Below, piece after piece: positions 1-10,960 of a stretch of DNA of 64,000 nt; within the stretch, counting starts at the first letter, position 1, and each line of letters opens with the position of its first letter. The notes beneath the pieces were generated by a model that saw only the letters and a program-made list of their open reading frames with translations, was not told where the DNA came from and did no database searches. This stretch comes from Nautilus pompilius (Eukaryota; Mollusca; Cephalopoda; Nautilida; Nautilidae). The stretch is taken from the NCBI GenBank assembly GCA_018389105.1, contig JACATO010000970.1, forward strand, positions 5,001 to 69,000, in the 5' to 3' direction. The position numbers and the translations under genes are program-made.

Positions 1-70
<70 letters not shown>
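1..70. repeat. (CT)n microsatellite, truncated by the window start
   Basis: Pure CT dinucleotide repeat beginning at the first base of the window. Confidence 0.98.
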
Positions 71-71
<1 letters not shown>

Positions 72-550
72 GTGATAATACGACACAGTCGATAAAAACA
101 CTAGAAATTCAAACGCTGACTTTTTCATATTTTTTAGAAACAAAGTTTACTGTTGAGCATGGAATTAGAGTAACTATTTCAAGTTATGATTTCAAAAGTG
201 GTTTTATAATATTTGATCAGTTAACGAAAAAGTGTAAAAGGAATAATTTATATGGTGTTTAGATTTACTTTATTGGGAAACTTCTTTACCTTTAATAAAC
301 GTGAAATTATGAAGATGATCGTTAATTATTCTTCGATTTAAATTGCGACATTACAAATCTGCTCACGTGACGTTATGTTTAAAAAGTGAAGAACAATTTC
401 GTGCTGAGATGCCTCGTGAAAAAAGGAACCATGTCTTAATTAACATTTTATCATAGGTTTCAAATAAAACACCAGCTTTAAACAAGAATTTAATCCTGAT
501 CGGATCTGCATTGATCACGATTCATTGGCCATAGATGCATTAAAACTATA

Positions 551-580
551 GGAGAGAGAGAGAGAGAGAGACTCTCTCTT
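551..580. repeat. Short (GA)n to (CT)n microsatellite
   Basis: About ten GA units followed directly by CTCTCTC, giving a small inverted repeat. Confidence 0.9.
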
Positions 581-1843
581 TTTTATTTCAAGAAAACAAT
601 AACCGATGGTGGCTCTCAGATTTTTGGCAGTTCCCGCAATGCTGCGGTACGTAAGCCAACAAACTGGTGCGGATTTTGTAACTCGTTGCTAAAGATGTCC
701 AAATCCTTCGAGGGTGCTTTTGCCCCCACTGACGTTCACCTCAATGAATCTCACGATAACATCCATCACAGATCCACCGAAGTATGGAGATCTTTATCAG
801 TCTGTTCTGGCTAAACTCCAAATAGCCTATCACAAAATCTCGGGTAAAACCTGGAGATATCGTGGTTTCCGTTTGTTTTTTGTCATGATGATTATGCACA
901 AATAAGAAGTTGCAACTGAGAGACGTATACAGAACATGCACAATACATTATTACAAAAATATACAAAGAAAAATTGAATATCTTTCACAGTGCATTAGTA
1001 TTTAGTATGTGAGCCCCTTGTTTTTATGCTCTTGTACGAGTTCATCAATGTATGACTGTGGAATGTTCCAGGTGTCCTGCAGCACTTTTTGAAATTCGTC
1101 CAGGACTTTTTTTTTCCGTTTGACTTTCTCAGTAGTCACAAAACTATATCCACCACAGACAAATACCCTACTTTACCCATTTTCTAAAACAAGGGACCGT
1201 CCTTTCGTGTACACACGAGGTTACTACTATCCCTTTACGTGCGATCTGACGTCAGTAACAATAAACTTCAATTGACGTTGGCCAAACTTCAGATAAAGAG
1301 CTTTCCTTTTACTTCTGCTTAATTATATCGATTTCATTATTTCATCACGGAGTCTGCATCCGTGAACCGCCAGAGATCCACCATACGACGCCATCAACTC
1401 GCTTTTCATCACTTTCATTACTAATAGAATACAGTTACACCGGATTAAGGCTGTCCAATTAGCGAACAGCAGGACCTCCATGTGATGTGTAGCCGTTAAG
1501 CCACCAGATTCCATTGTTCAGTATCACTAATTGAAAGGACAAAAGAAAATTGTTTAAAACTTCCGATTTTTACTTGACAATCGCGGAAGAAATTAGTCAA
1601 GAAAAATTATGCCTTCTGACTTTTAAAAATACTTTAATCAGAATCTTTAATAATTAATCGATTCTCCAATCTGAAGTTGCAGTGTGCTTGACAATACCAG
1701 AAAACAAACAGACATGTTTTCACGGTTCATTGATGCTTCTGTCTTTTCCAAAAATATCGGTGTTGTCCCATTTGTTCATTATGGTCTTTCGTTCCATGTC
1801 AAAAAATACTAAGCGGTATGCGCTTCACCACGTTAACGAAACA

Positions 1844-1849
1844 ATATTA

Positions 1850-1922
<73 letters not shown>

Positions 1923-1971
1923 TATTATTATTATTATTGTTGTTGTTGTTGTTGTGTTGTTGTTGTTGTTA

Positions 1972-2036
<65 letters not shown>

Positions 2037-2049
2037 TTATTATTATTAT
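1844..2049. repeat. (ATT)n microsatellite with an internal (TTG)n block
   Basis: ATT units flank a block of TTG/TGT units at about 1938-1970. Poly-Ile and poly-Leu ORFs over it are artefacts. Confidence 0.97.
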
Positions 2050-2977
2050 GCAAATTCAGCAGGTTTAATTCGACTCTCTCAAGCAAAATTAGAAAATCCT
2101 GAAGTTATGCAAAACGTTTGGGCCACGGCTGTATAAATAATTCTGCAGATAATTTGTCTGCGGAAAATCAGGTGGTGCTTTGCTTACGCCGAGTTGTGTT
2201 AGCCTTATTCCCCTGATATCTTCCTCATAATATCAGCAGCAGTTGCCTTCAGGGTGACCATAATACCAGCAGTTTTTTAACCGTGGCCTTAACAACGGGG
2301 AGGGCATCGAATATCTAAACTGGACATTACTGTAATTGTGGTAGCTCGGACATACATACGCATTAATTAATTCTTTGAGATTTCTGTTCTGTCAAATTAT
2401 AGCCTCTGCTCAAGATTTTATCAGGTGGGGCCCGAATTAATCTGTTGTTGTCTGTCTTTTTCATTCAAAGAGCTCCGAGACAAATTGCTGCGCATGACTC
2501 CTTTGACAGGCCAGACGTAAAACAAGAGCAGGAAAGATGGATGGCTGCCGATTAAAGGACTTAAGGCGGGCGTGTTCCTTCTTTTCTTTTTTAAAGAAAA
2601 AAGGTAGGGTTTGTACAACAACGGCTAAACTAGAAGGATTTTAGAAAGGATGATATACCGTTCTGCCAGAGTTACGTGGTAATGCCAAGCCCCCCCCCCA
2701 AAAGCAGGGAGTATAATAAGGATATACAATCAGAGATTGGAAGAAGAAAAATATCTTTACAGATTTGCAGCGATTACCTCTCGATGTCTGTTGTTTTCTT
2801 TATTCCGAGTGGCTATGAAACGCATTTGCCGGCTGAAGAAGGGCTTTGTAGCGAAGAAGGCCGTGAGCTGCTAAGGGAAGGCGAATTACCGTGGTCGGGG
2901 ACGACAGGGAGCCGATCCGGCAAATAATGGATGATCAGGAAAAGCGATGTCGACCAAGCTCCCCTCAGAATAAACAC

Positions 2978-2978
2978 G

Positions 2979-3009
<31 letters not shown>

Positions 3010-3011
3010 GT
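2978..3011. repeat. (GT)n microsatellite
   Basis: GT dinucleotides with one interruption near the right end. Confidence 0.95.
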
Positions 3012-3768
3012 GTCTCTGAATGTCGGGTACAGGCGCGGTATTTATTATTTATTTTTTTTCCTTTTAGCGCTAGAATTCTGCACAGATAATGCTGGTAATC
3101 AGTCTACAGAGGATTAACTTCCAACCTTGATCCGTCGTCATCATTGTCATCATCAGCAGTCTGCCGTTAGGGAGATCGGGTGGCTGGCTGGCTATAACGG
3201 TGCACACACCAATATTGGTTGTTTTTTAGTTTATAGAAGCGTTCTCGGTAATACGAATCTACTAACCAGTTAATTACGGTTTATTTTTTGAAAACCTATA
3301 CCAGCCGTAAAGCGAAACAAAATCGTATCACCTGATCTCTAGAGAATACTCAATACGCAGATGATGCATCTTACCGATGAGAACAGTGCTCTTTAACAGC
3401 ACTGACGTCATGTGACACTTGTAATTAACATCAAGTTGCAACAGCGCCTCCCGAATTTCTTTTCTATCTCTTTCCTTGCGCCTGGAAATCTGAGAATTTT
3501 GAAACATAAAAGGATTTTTATCGATCGTCATACGCAATAATGATGTTCACTTGCCTAATCAGATGGCTGGTGCAGCTGTCCCGCTTATCGACGAAATTAA
3601 AGGTGACCAATCACTTGCATCTAATCTACCTGGTCATCCTTCCTCAACTCGTGCGCGATAATTTACACGGAATGGGGTATTGATTCTGAAAAAATAGCTT
3701 CATAATTATAGGGGCCTAGTCCACAAAGGATTAAATTCCTGTAAAATCCAAAATTAATGTAAGAGCCA

Positions 3769-3787
3769 AAAATAATAATAATAATAA

Positions 3788-3836
<49 letters not shown>

Positions 3837-3851
3837 TAATAATAATAATAA

Positions 3852-3917
<66 letters not shown>

Positions 3918-3925
3918 AATAATAA
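3769..3925. repeat. (AAT)n microsatellite
   Basis: AAT repeats with scattered phase slips and ACT variants. Confidence 0.97.
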
Positions 3926-5012
3926 GCCATTAGTAAAAGAATGTAAACCTTATAGTATATACAATTAAATAAGATGATTGTCTATGTACACCTACCTGGA
4001 AATTTTCTGAGCCTTGGAAACATTCTCCAGTAAAACCAATTATTTTTTTCTCAAATTTTATACAATATTTTTAGTTTTTTTAAAACTTATTTAAATTACA
4101 AAGTCAAGCCTTTCGAAAGTGAATATCACACAGAGTTAAGCTGTAAATGCTGGTATCTTAACCAATAGTTGCCTGTAAATTCCTTTTTTAATAATTTTTC
4201 AGCAAATGCCAAAGTACCACTTAAAGTCCATTACCTATAATCTCCGGTATACATCCTATTTTTATTATCAGATAGATGCAAGGCCTGGGTAGCTTTGTTA
4301 GATTAGTTACTAAACCAAACTATTTTAAGAGGTCACTTCTAATAAGATTATCTTAAAGACAAATAAAAGCAGTCAACCTCATTAAACCTTTCGAATATTA
4401 ACGTTGTTTTATAACTCTTTCATTATTGTGTCCTTCAAATAAAAAATGAGCAATAATATTAGGTCATTTTATTACATAGAGTTTTAATTTAAACCTGAAT
4501 TAAATACGTTAGTGTTTAACATCCAAGTGCGGGTTAGGGATGCACATAGGACGGCGTCCTGACCCTGTAAGCAGTTATTTTTGTTTAAAAGATTCTGCGG
4601 GCTGCGCGATGACCTTGAGGCTACTGATGATGGATTAGCCGCAGCCGGAAAAATAGGCCGCATCGAGGGCAATGTCTTCCTGTGAATGGGAAGGGGCTTA
4701 TTTGACTAATGCTTCAGCAGCCGGGCCAGCCATGAAAAATACCAAATTATCGGTGGCTGCTTATCTTTGTCAATAAATAACAAAGAGCTGGCTGTTCTTA
4801 CGCGCTGCTATTGACGGGAGGGACGTAGACCTGGCGCTACACAAACGTTCACTCGACTGGTTTTCGTTTACTTTCCATTTATCTATGTCTGTTTTTTTTA
4901 GTTTATGCTCTTCATGAGGGCAGCAACAGAGAGGAATTTGTTATTACAGCAAATAAACGCAAGAATGTAGCTGTCTAGTAGGTTTTAAAATAATGCACAA
5001 GAAACTCCTTCC

Positions 5013-7069
5013 TCTGAGGATACAGCCAAGAAACTCCCTTCCACCCATCACGTCACGCATGGTTCCCTATTCTCCAAATGGCGTCACGCTTGTTTCTCTA
5101 AGGATACAGCTAAATTATCCTTCATCCCATTACGTCAAGCATGTTTCTCTAAACATACAGCCAAGACACTCCTTATAACCATTACCCGCATGCTTCACTA
5201 AAGATACAGCCAATACATCTCCCTCCTTCATTACGTCACGAAAGTTTCCCTAAGGATACAGGCAAGAAGCTCCCTCCCATCACGTCTCGGATGTTTCTCC
5301 AAGGATACAGCAAAGAAGCTTCCATCCATTACGTCTCGCATGATTCTCTAAGGATACAGCCAAGAAACTCCCTCCTTATACGTCACGCATGATTCTCTAA
5401 GGATACAGCCAAGAAACTCTCTCCTATTACGTCACGCATGATTCTCTAAGGATACAGCCAAGAAACTCTCTCCTATTACGTCACGCATGATTCTCTAAGG
5501 ATACAGACAAGAAACTCCCTCCTATTACGTCACGCATGATTCTCTAAGGATACAGACAAGAAACTCCCTCCTATTACGTCACGCATGATTCTCTAAGGAT
5601 ACAGACAAGAAACTCCCTCCCATCACGTCTCGGATGTTTCTCCAAGGATACAGCAAAGAAGCTTCCATCCATTACGTCTCGCATGATTCTCTAAGGATAC
5701 AGCCAAGAAACTCCCTCCTTATACGTCACGCATGATTCTCTAAGGATACAGCCAAGAAACTCTCTCCTATTACGTCACGCATGATTCTCTAAGGATACAG
5801 CCAAGAACTCTCTCCTATTACGTCACGCATGATTCTCTAAGGATACAGACAAGAACTCCCTCCTATTACGTCACGCATGATTCTCTAAGGATACAGACAA
5901 GAAACTCCCTCCTATTACGTCACGCATGATTCTCTAAGGATACAGACAAGAAACTCCCTCCTATTACGTCACGCATGATTCTCTAAGGATACAGGCAAGA
6001 AACTCTCTCCTATTACGTCACGCATGATTATCTAAGGATACAGGCAAGAAACTCTCTCCTATTACGTCACGCATGATTCTCCATGGATACAGACAAGAAA
6101 CTCCCTCCTATTACGTCACGCATGATTATCCTAGGATACAGACAAGAAACTCTCTCCTATTACGTCACGCATGATTCTCCATGGATAGAGACAAGAAACT
6201 CTCTCCTATTACGTCACGCATGATTCTCTAAGGATACAGACAAGAAACTCTCTCCTATTACGTCACGCATGATTCTCCATGGATACAGACAAGAAACTCT
6301 CTCCTATTACGTCACGCATGATTCTCTAAGGATACAGACAAGAAACTCTCTCCTATTACGTCACGCATGATTCTCTAAGGATACAGACAAGAAACTCTCT
6401 CCTATTACGTCACGCATGATTCTCTAAGGATACAGACAAGAAACTCTCTCCTATTACGTCACGCATGATTCTCTAAGGATACAGGCAAGAAACTCCCTCC
6501 TATTACGTCACGCATGATTCTCTAAGGATACAGACAAGAAACTCTCTCCTATTACGTCACGCATGATTCTCTAAGGATACAGACAAGAAACTCTCTCCTA
6601 TTACGTCACGCATGATTATCTAAGGATACAGACAAGAAACTCCCTCCTATTACGTCACGCATGATTCTCTAAGGATACAGGCAAGAAACTCTCTCCTATT
6701 ACGTCACGCATGATTCTCCATGGATACAGACAAGAAACTCTCTCCTATTACGTCACGCATGATTCTCTAAGGATACAGACAAGAAACTCTCTCCTATTAC
6801 GTCACGCATGATTATCTAAGGATACAGACAAGAAACTCCCTCCTATTACGTCACGCATGATTCTCTAAGGATACAGGCAAGAAACTCTCTATTACGTCAC
6901 GCATGATTCTCTAAGGATACAGACAAGAAACTCCCTCCTATTACTTCACGCATGATTATCTAAGGATACAGACAAGAAATTCCCTCCTATTACGTCACGC
7001 ATGATTCTCTAAGGATACAGACAAGAAACTCTCTCCTATTACGTCACGCATGATTCTCTAAGGATAGAG
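5013..7069. repeat. 49-bp minisatellite array, about 42 copies
   Basis: The unit carries TTACGTCACGCATGATTC, then TCTAAGGATACAGACAAG, then AAACTCTCTCCT. Copies at the left edge (5013-5280) are strongly diverged, while those from about 5370 rightward are nearly identical, differing at a few sites such as TCTCTAAGG versus TCTCCATGG. A 343-bp (seven-unit) block is duplicated within it. Forty-nine is not a multiple of three, so no long ORF survives. Confidence 0.97.
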
Positions 7070-7406
7070 CCACCTAACGTTGAGATCCTGCGAACACGCC
7101 ACTCTGTCATTCTTTCCTATATCTGTGTTTAGATGCAAATAAATTAATTCGCTAATTTTGTGATTAAGTAACAATAATTTCCTTTTTCAAGCTCTATTAA
7201 AATGCAAGAAACTGACCGATATTCTTTTCTTCACCCCACCTTTTATTTATTACGCTTACCAAATATAGAACTCTTTACCTTAAAACTGTCCAATCTTCAG
7301 AGAACTGGATGCTAAGGGATCGACACATAGTAGTGCTGGGCAGAAGAGTTTGCCAGCCAGCACAGCTACCGCACTCGTGAACATTTCAGAAACGCCCGGG
7401 CCACAC

Positions 7407-7489
7407 TATAAAGGAAACAGCTCGGTTAAACAGACAGAAGTGGAACAAAGCATTCTTCTACCTGTTGTAAATAAGTAAAGCCTCCAGGT
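7407..7489 (+). promoter_or_regulatory. Candidate TATA promoter and non-coding first exon with strong splice donor
   Basis: TATAAAG at 7407-7413 lies in a GC-richer context. The DNA downstream, about 7435-7487, has no ATG and ends CTCCAG followed by GTGAGTCA, a near-ideal 5' splice site (GT at 7488). Spacing fits a core promoter driving a short 5'UTR exon of about 50 nt. A second TATA-like string (TATATATAAA) occurs near 7520. No downstream coding exon was recognised. Confidence 0.3.
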
Positions 7490-9584
7490 GAGTCATATTG
7501 AACAAGTCAGGCCTCGAGCTATATATAAACAGACTACAGCAGTTTTTTCCCCTGTACTAGCTTTTTTTACAAAACAAAAGAAGGGAGGTTATTCATGTGA
7601 ATTACTTCTTTTATTTACAGAATAATTTTAATTATAACTCCTTAAAGATGTCACTGTATTACAGGCGTAGTAATTTAAATATGTTTGATTTCACAAGATG
7701 CACAACTTGTATTCCGCAGCAGTAATACAGAATTATGGTACTTAATTCTTCTCATTTCAGAGAATAGTGATTTAAAAATACAGCATCGTAACAAATATTA
7801 AATAAGTTATTCATAAGGCAAACGAAAACAAACAGATTATTAATAATAATCAGATGGGAGGACTTTTAAAATAAAAGTTTTGAAAACAATGTATATTTAA
7901 TAAGTTTCTCGGATATCAGTTTCGCTATTTTAAGAATTAGTTGTTGAAGTCGCACACCGGTGCTGTTAGTCTTTAATCTTCAGCCCGAGAAAGTTTACTT
8001 TGTTTTAATCCACGTTATCGCTGAGATTAGCAGGGGTTCTTTTGCATAAAGGCGTGTCCAAACCCAAAGTTGGTCCATTTTTTTTTTCTGTAATAACTTA
8101 GAAGATTTCTTCTGTAAATGCTACAACTCCGAGAAAATCTAGCTTCAAGTGACTACTTATCGAAACGTCTAACTGTTAACAGCAGATTGCTGTCTGTTGT
8201 TTCGTCTGCCGTTATCGCACAAAGATCCTTCGGTTTTGATGTCTTGAACAATGTAATCGCGGATAAAGTACATCTTGGATAGTTTTTGTTTTTCACCGAT
8301 ATGCCACCATTCCCTGTTGGCTTCTTGGAAATCTATCAGCGGTATTGATTCCGAAGTCTTAGAGCTTCTAAAAAATGTACAGGATTGCTGTTCCATTCCA
8401 GGTGTTGACTGTCCTCTGAGCGCCGAATTCTGCCTTCCCACACAATATAATGGCATCTCGGAATTGATGTTAACCTGACTCCTTCATTTCTCTTTGCTGA
8501 TGCCTGGGGACATTCTTGTTTTCCATAGATTCACCAACCATAGATGCAGCTGCTTTGAGATTGTATGAGTTGTATTCATGTTTCTTGAAATTCCTTGATG
8601 CGGAGGCCTACGTCTATAGGTTTGCAATGGAGTCAATCCAACCTTTGCCCATTTGTTTTTCCCTTGTTTCATGGCCAAACACAACAAACAGTAAACAGAA
8701 CAGCTATCTTAAAGACGATTCCTTATAAATTAGATTTCACATAAAATTATATTTGGTTCGAATATATATAAAAAAACTATTAAAAAGTAGTTCCTCCTCA
8801 GGCGCAAGGATATTTTTGTCATGAATATAATACAGAAGGAAAACAAATAAATTAGCGTGTCTGCATTTGTGTTCATTCCTGTTTCAAGAAAAAGGTTAAC
8901 GAAAGATAAGGCAACCAAAAAAAAAAAATATTCTATTTTCTGTTTATTCCTAAAAATAAGCTACTTACTTTAGCTTAGCCTCTTCGTTAATTCTAAACTG
9001 TTTGTCGTTCTAGATCAAGATGGCTAAGTTCATGAAAGCTACAATAAATTCCGAATATAATTCCCGATGTTGTGAAATATCGGATATTCATTTTGAATTT
9101 TTTGTGGAAATATAATCAGAAAAGGTGTAATAGGCGCCATCATTTAGAATATGTATATATGTATACAGTACACATAGATGTGTATTTACTCCCATTTAAT
9201 TAAGTATACAGTCTATGTTTACACAGAATCAATAACTTTTATTCTAATTTTTTAAAGTTGAGTTCTAAACTAAATTTCACAATTGAGTTTCTGGAGGCAG
9301 AAGAATTAGTTGTCATTTGACGGACAGATGCCTAGAATTAAAATCGGTAGCGCGAAATGTTTTTCTCCTCAAGTCGCAAACAGAATTCTCTGCAGGGTCT
9401 GTAAGTGTTACAAGCCTAGAAAGTCAACATGAATACCAGGTTCTCCGTATCGTCGCACTTCTAATGCGAGAGGGCATGAACTAAATCTCTTTCTTAGCCA
9501 TTGTTCTTACTTTTCCTTGGGACTGTTGTCGTTATTTAATGCAGTCGCGCTTTTCTTTTACAGTGGACGTGTCAGAGAGACTGG
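7490..9584. other. AT-rich spacer
   Basis: Overlapping ORFs of 67-95 codons on both strands at 8169-8728 were read and not recognised. The rest shows nothing beyond AT-rich runs. Confidence 0.5.
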
Positions 9585-10960
9585 GTAACAGTAAGAAAAG
9601 GAAGAGGAAGCACAATTCATCGTCAATTACTAAGAAAGTTGAGGTATTGTAAAGACGTGACCGTAGTGTGCCTGTGAGACGACTGAGTGAGGAGTCAGGG
9701 TTTGGGTGCGGCGTCACCATCATATATGACTTAAAGGAGCAGAAAGACCAATTATTGGAGTTTTATAGTGAAAGTGAATCTCAAAAGCTAATGAATGATA
9801 GAAGAACTCCGCATAGGTCCGGGGGGGGAATGATGGACTTGGTCGTGTAGTGTTGGAGTGGATCGGCCAGGAATTTCTACTATCTGGCACATTAATCATG
9901 AAAGAAGCCAAGATCTACGACGAGGAAACGAAGCTTGAAAGAGCGCCGTGGGTACACGACAGGTTGGTTTCAGGAATCCAGGGGGGGGTGTGTCAGGGCG
10001 CCAAGCTGCTGAGAATTACATTGATGGATTTTCTAAGCTGATTTCTGACTATAACCTTTCGCCCGATCGCCCGAACAAATTTAAGAAGCAGATGAAAACG
10101 AGTCTGTACTGACGGTACGTTTCTAGGGAAACGCTAACAACGGCTGACGAGGGAGCACCAACAGGTGTGAAGGATGCCACAGGGGCATGTCTTACTGGTT
10201 GTTTTAACAGATATTCCGTGCCAAAGGTTCGTGCACATTGTCGGGCAGTGAGACTTGAAGAGCGATGTAAAATCGTGTTGCTTCTGGATGAGTGTTCAGC
10301 ACATCTCCCTGATGAACTGTAGGCGAAGAACGATGCTTTTGCTGTTCACTTTCCCCAAAACGTAACATCCGTCATTCAGTCTATGGACCAAGCCATTCTT
10401 CGTTCCATGAAGTGTAAATATAAAGGCTCATTCTTGGATAGTACTGTAAACGGGTAAGGCTTCCAAAAGGAGTTTGCAGTGGAGAGGACGACATCTACGA
10501 CTCTGCTAATGCCTGGGAATTTGTTGATAGAACCACCTTAACAAACGGTTGGCATAATCTTTGTCTCAGAATAATGTTGAATGAGGATGAAGACTTTGAA
10601 GGATTTCGTGTCAACAAGGAGAGAGATTGTAAACCAGTTCCATTGAGCATGGAAAACGTACATCTTCGGAATGTGCGAATACGCTGGAGGCTGAGGATAC
10701 CGAGATGCTGAATGATGATAAGGATGCTCGCGTCGTGCATTTGCTGACCGACAGCAAGATCAACTTAACGAAAACAGCGATGACGAGGGTGGCATAGTGG
10801 AAACGGTAGAGAAAATACCCATAGATGACAGCGTAAAAATGTCACGATTTGATAAATGCACTGGAACCACGTGATTTTTTTAAGTGAACAAGAAATAATG
10901 TGTGTGTATAAAATAGAAGAAACTTTTGATGCAAAAACCAAAGTTGATGAGGTAGATGAA
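9585..10960 (+). pseudogene. Decayed Tigger/Jerky-like (pogo, Tc1-mariner superfamily) transposase
   Basis: A DNA-transposon transposase broken by stops and frameshifts. In order: a basic start followed by a Psq/CENP-B-type helix-turn-helix (ITKKVEVL, then VRRLSEESGFG, then a D-L-K-E-Q-K-D-Q-L-L-E-F-Y stretch, about 9595-9790); a second CENP-B-like DNA-binding domain in another frame (VLEWIGQEFLLSG, then KEAKIYDEETKLE, about 9850-9960); a DDE_1 core with KIVLLLDECSAHLPDEL near 10270-10320, a stop, then FPQNVTSVIQSMDQAILRSM near 10355-10410; and the C-terminal pattern DSANAWEFVDRTTLTNGWHNL and DEDFEGF near 10500-10605. The second and third acidic catalytic positions (D of LLLDE, D of MDQ) survive. 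The first could not be found, and the DNA around 10080-10140 looks deleted or scrambled. At least two frameshifts and several stops make it inactive. Terminal inverted repeats were not resolved. Family-level identification is good. Confidence 0.8.

Larger units (their letters stand above)
71..5012. other. AT-rich spacer, apart from the microsatellites listed
   Basis: No gene, RNA or mobile element was recognised. Short ORFs (60-83 codons) look random and lack familiar motifs. A TGACGTCA octamer occurs near 1247 and another near 3404. Confidence 0.5.

Noticed and set aside
5013-7069. Regularly spaced repeats that might suggest a CRISPR array
   Set aside because: Units are directly tandem with no unique spacers and no cas genes, in eukaryotic-type DNA.
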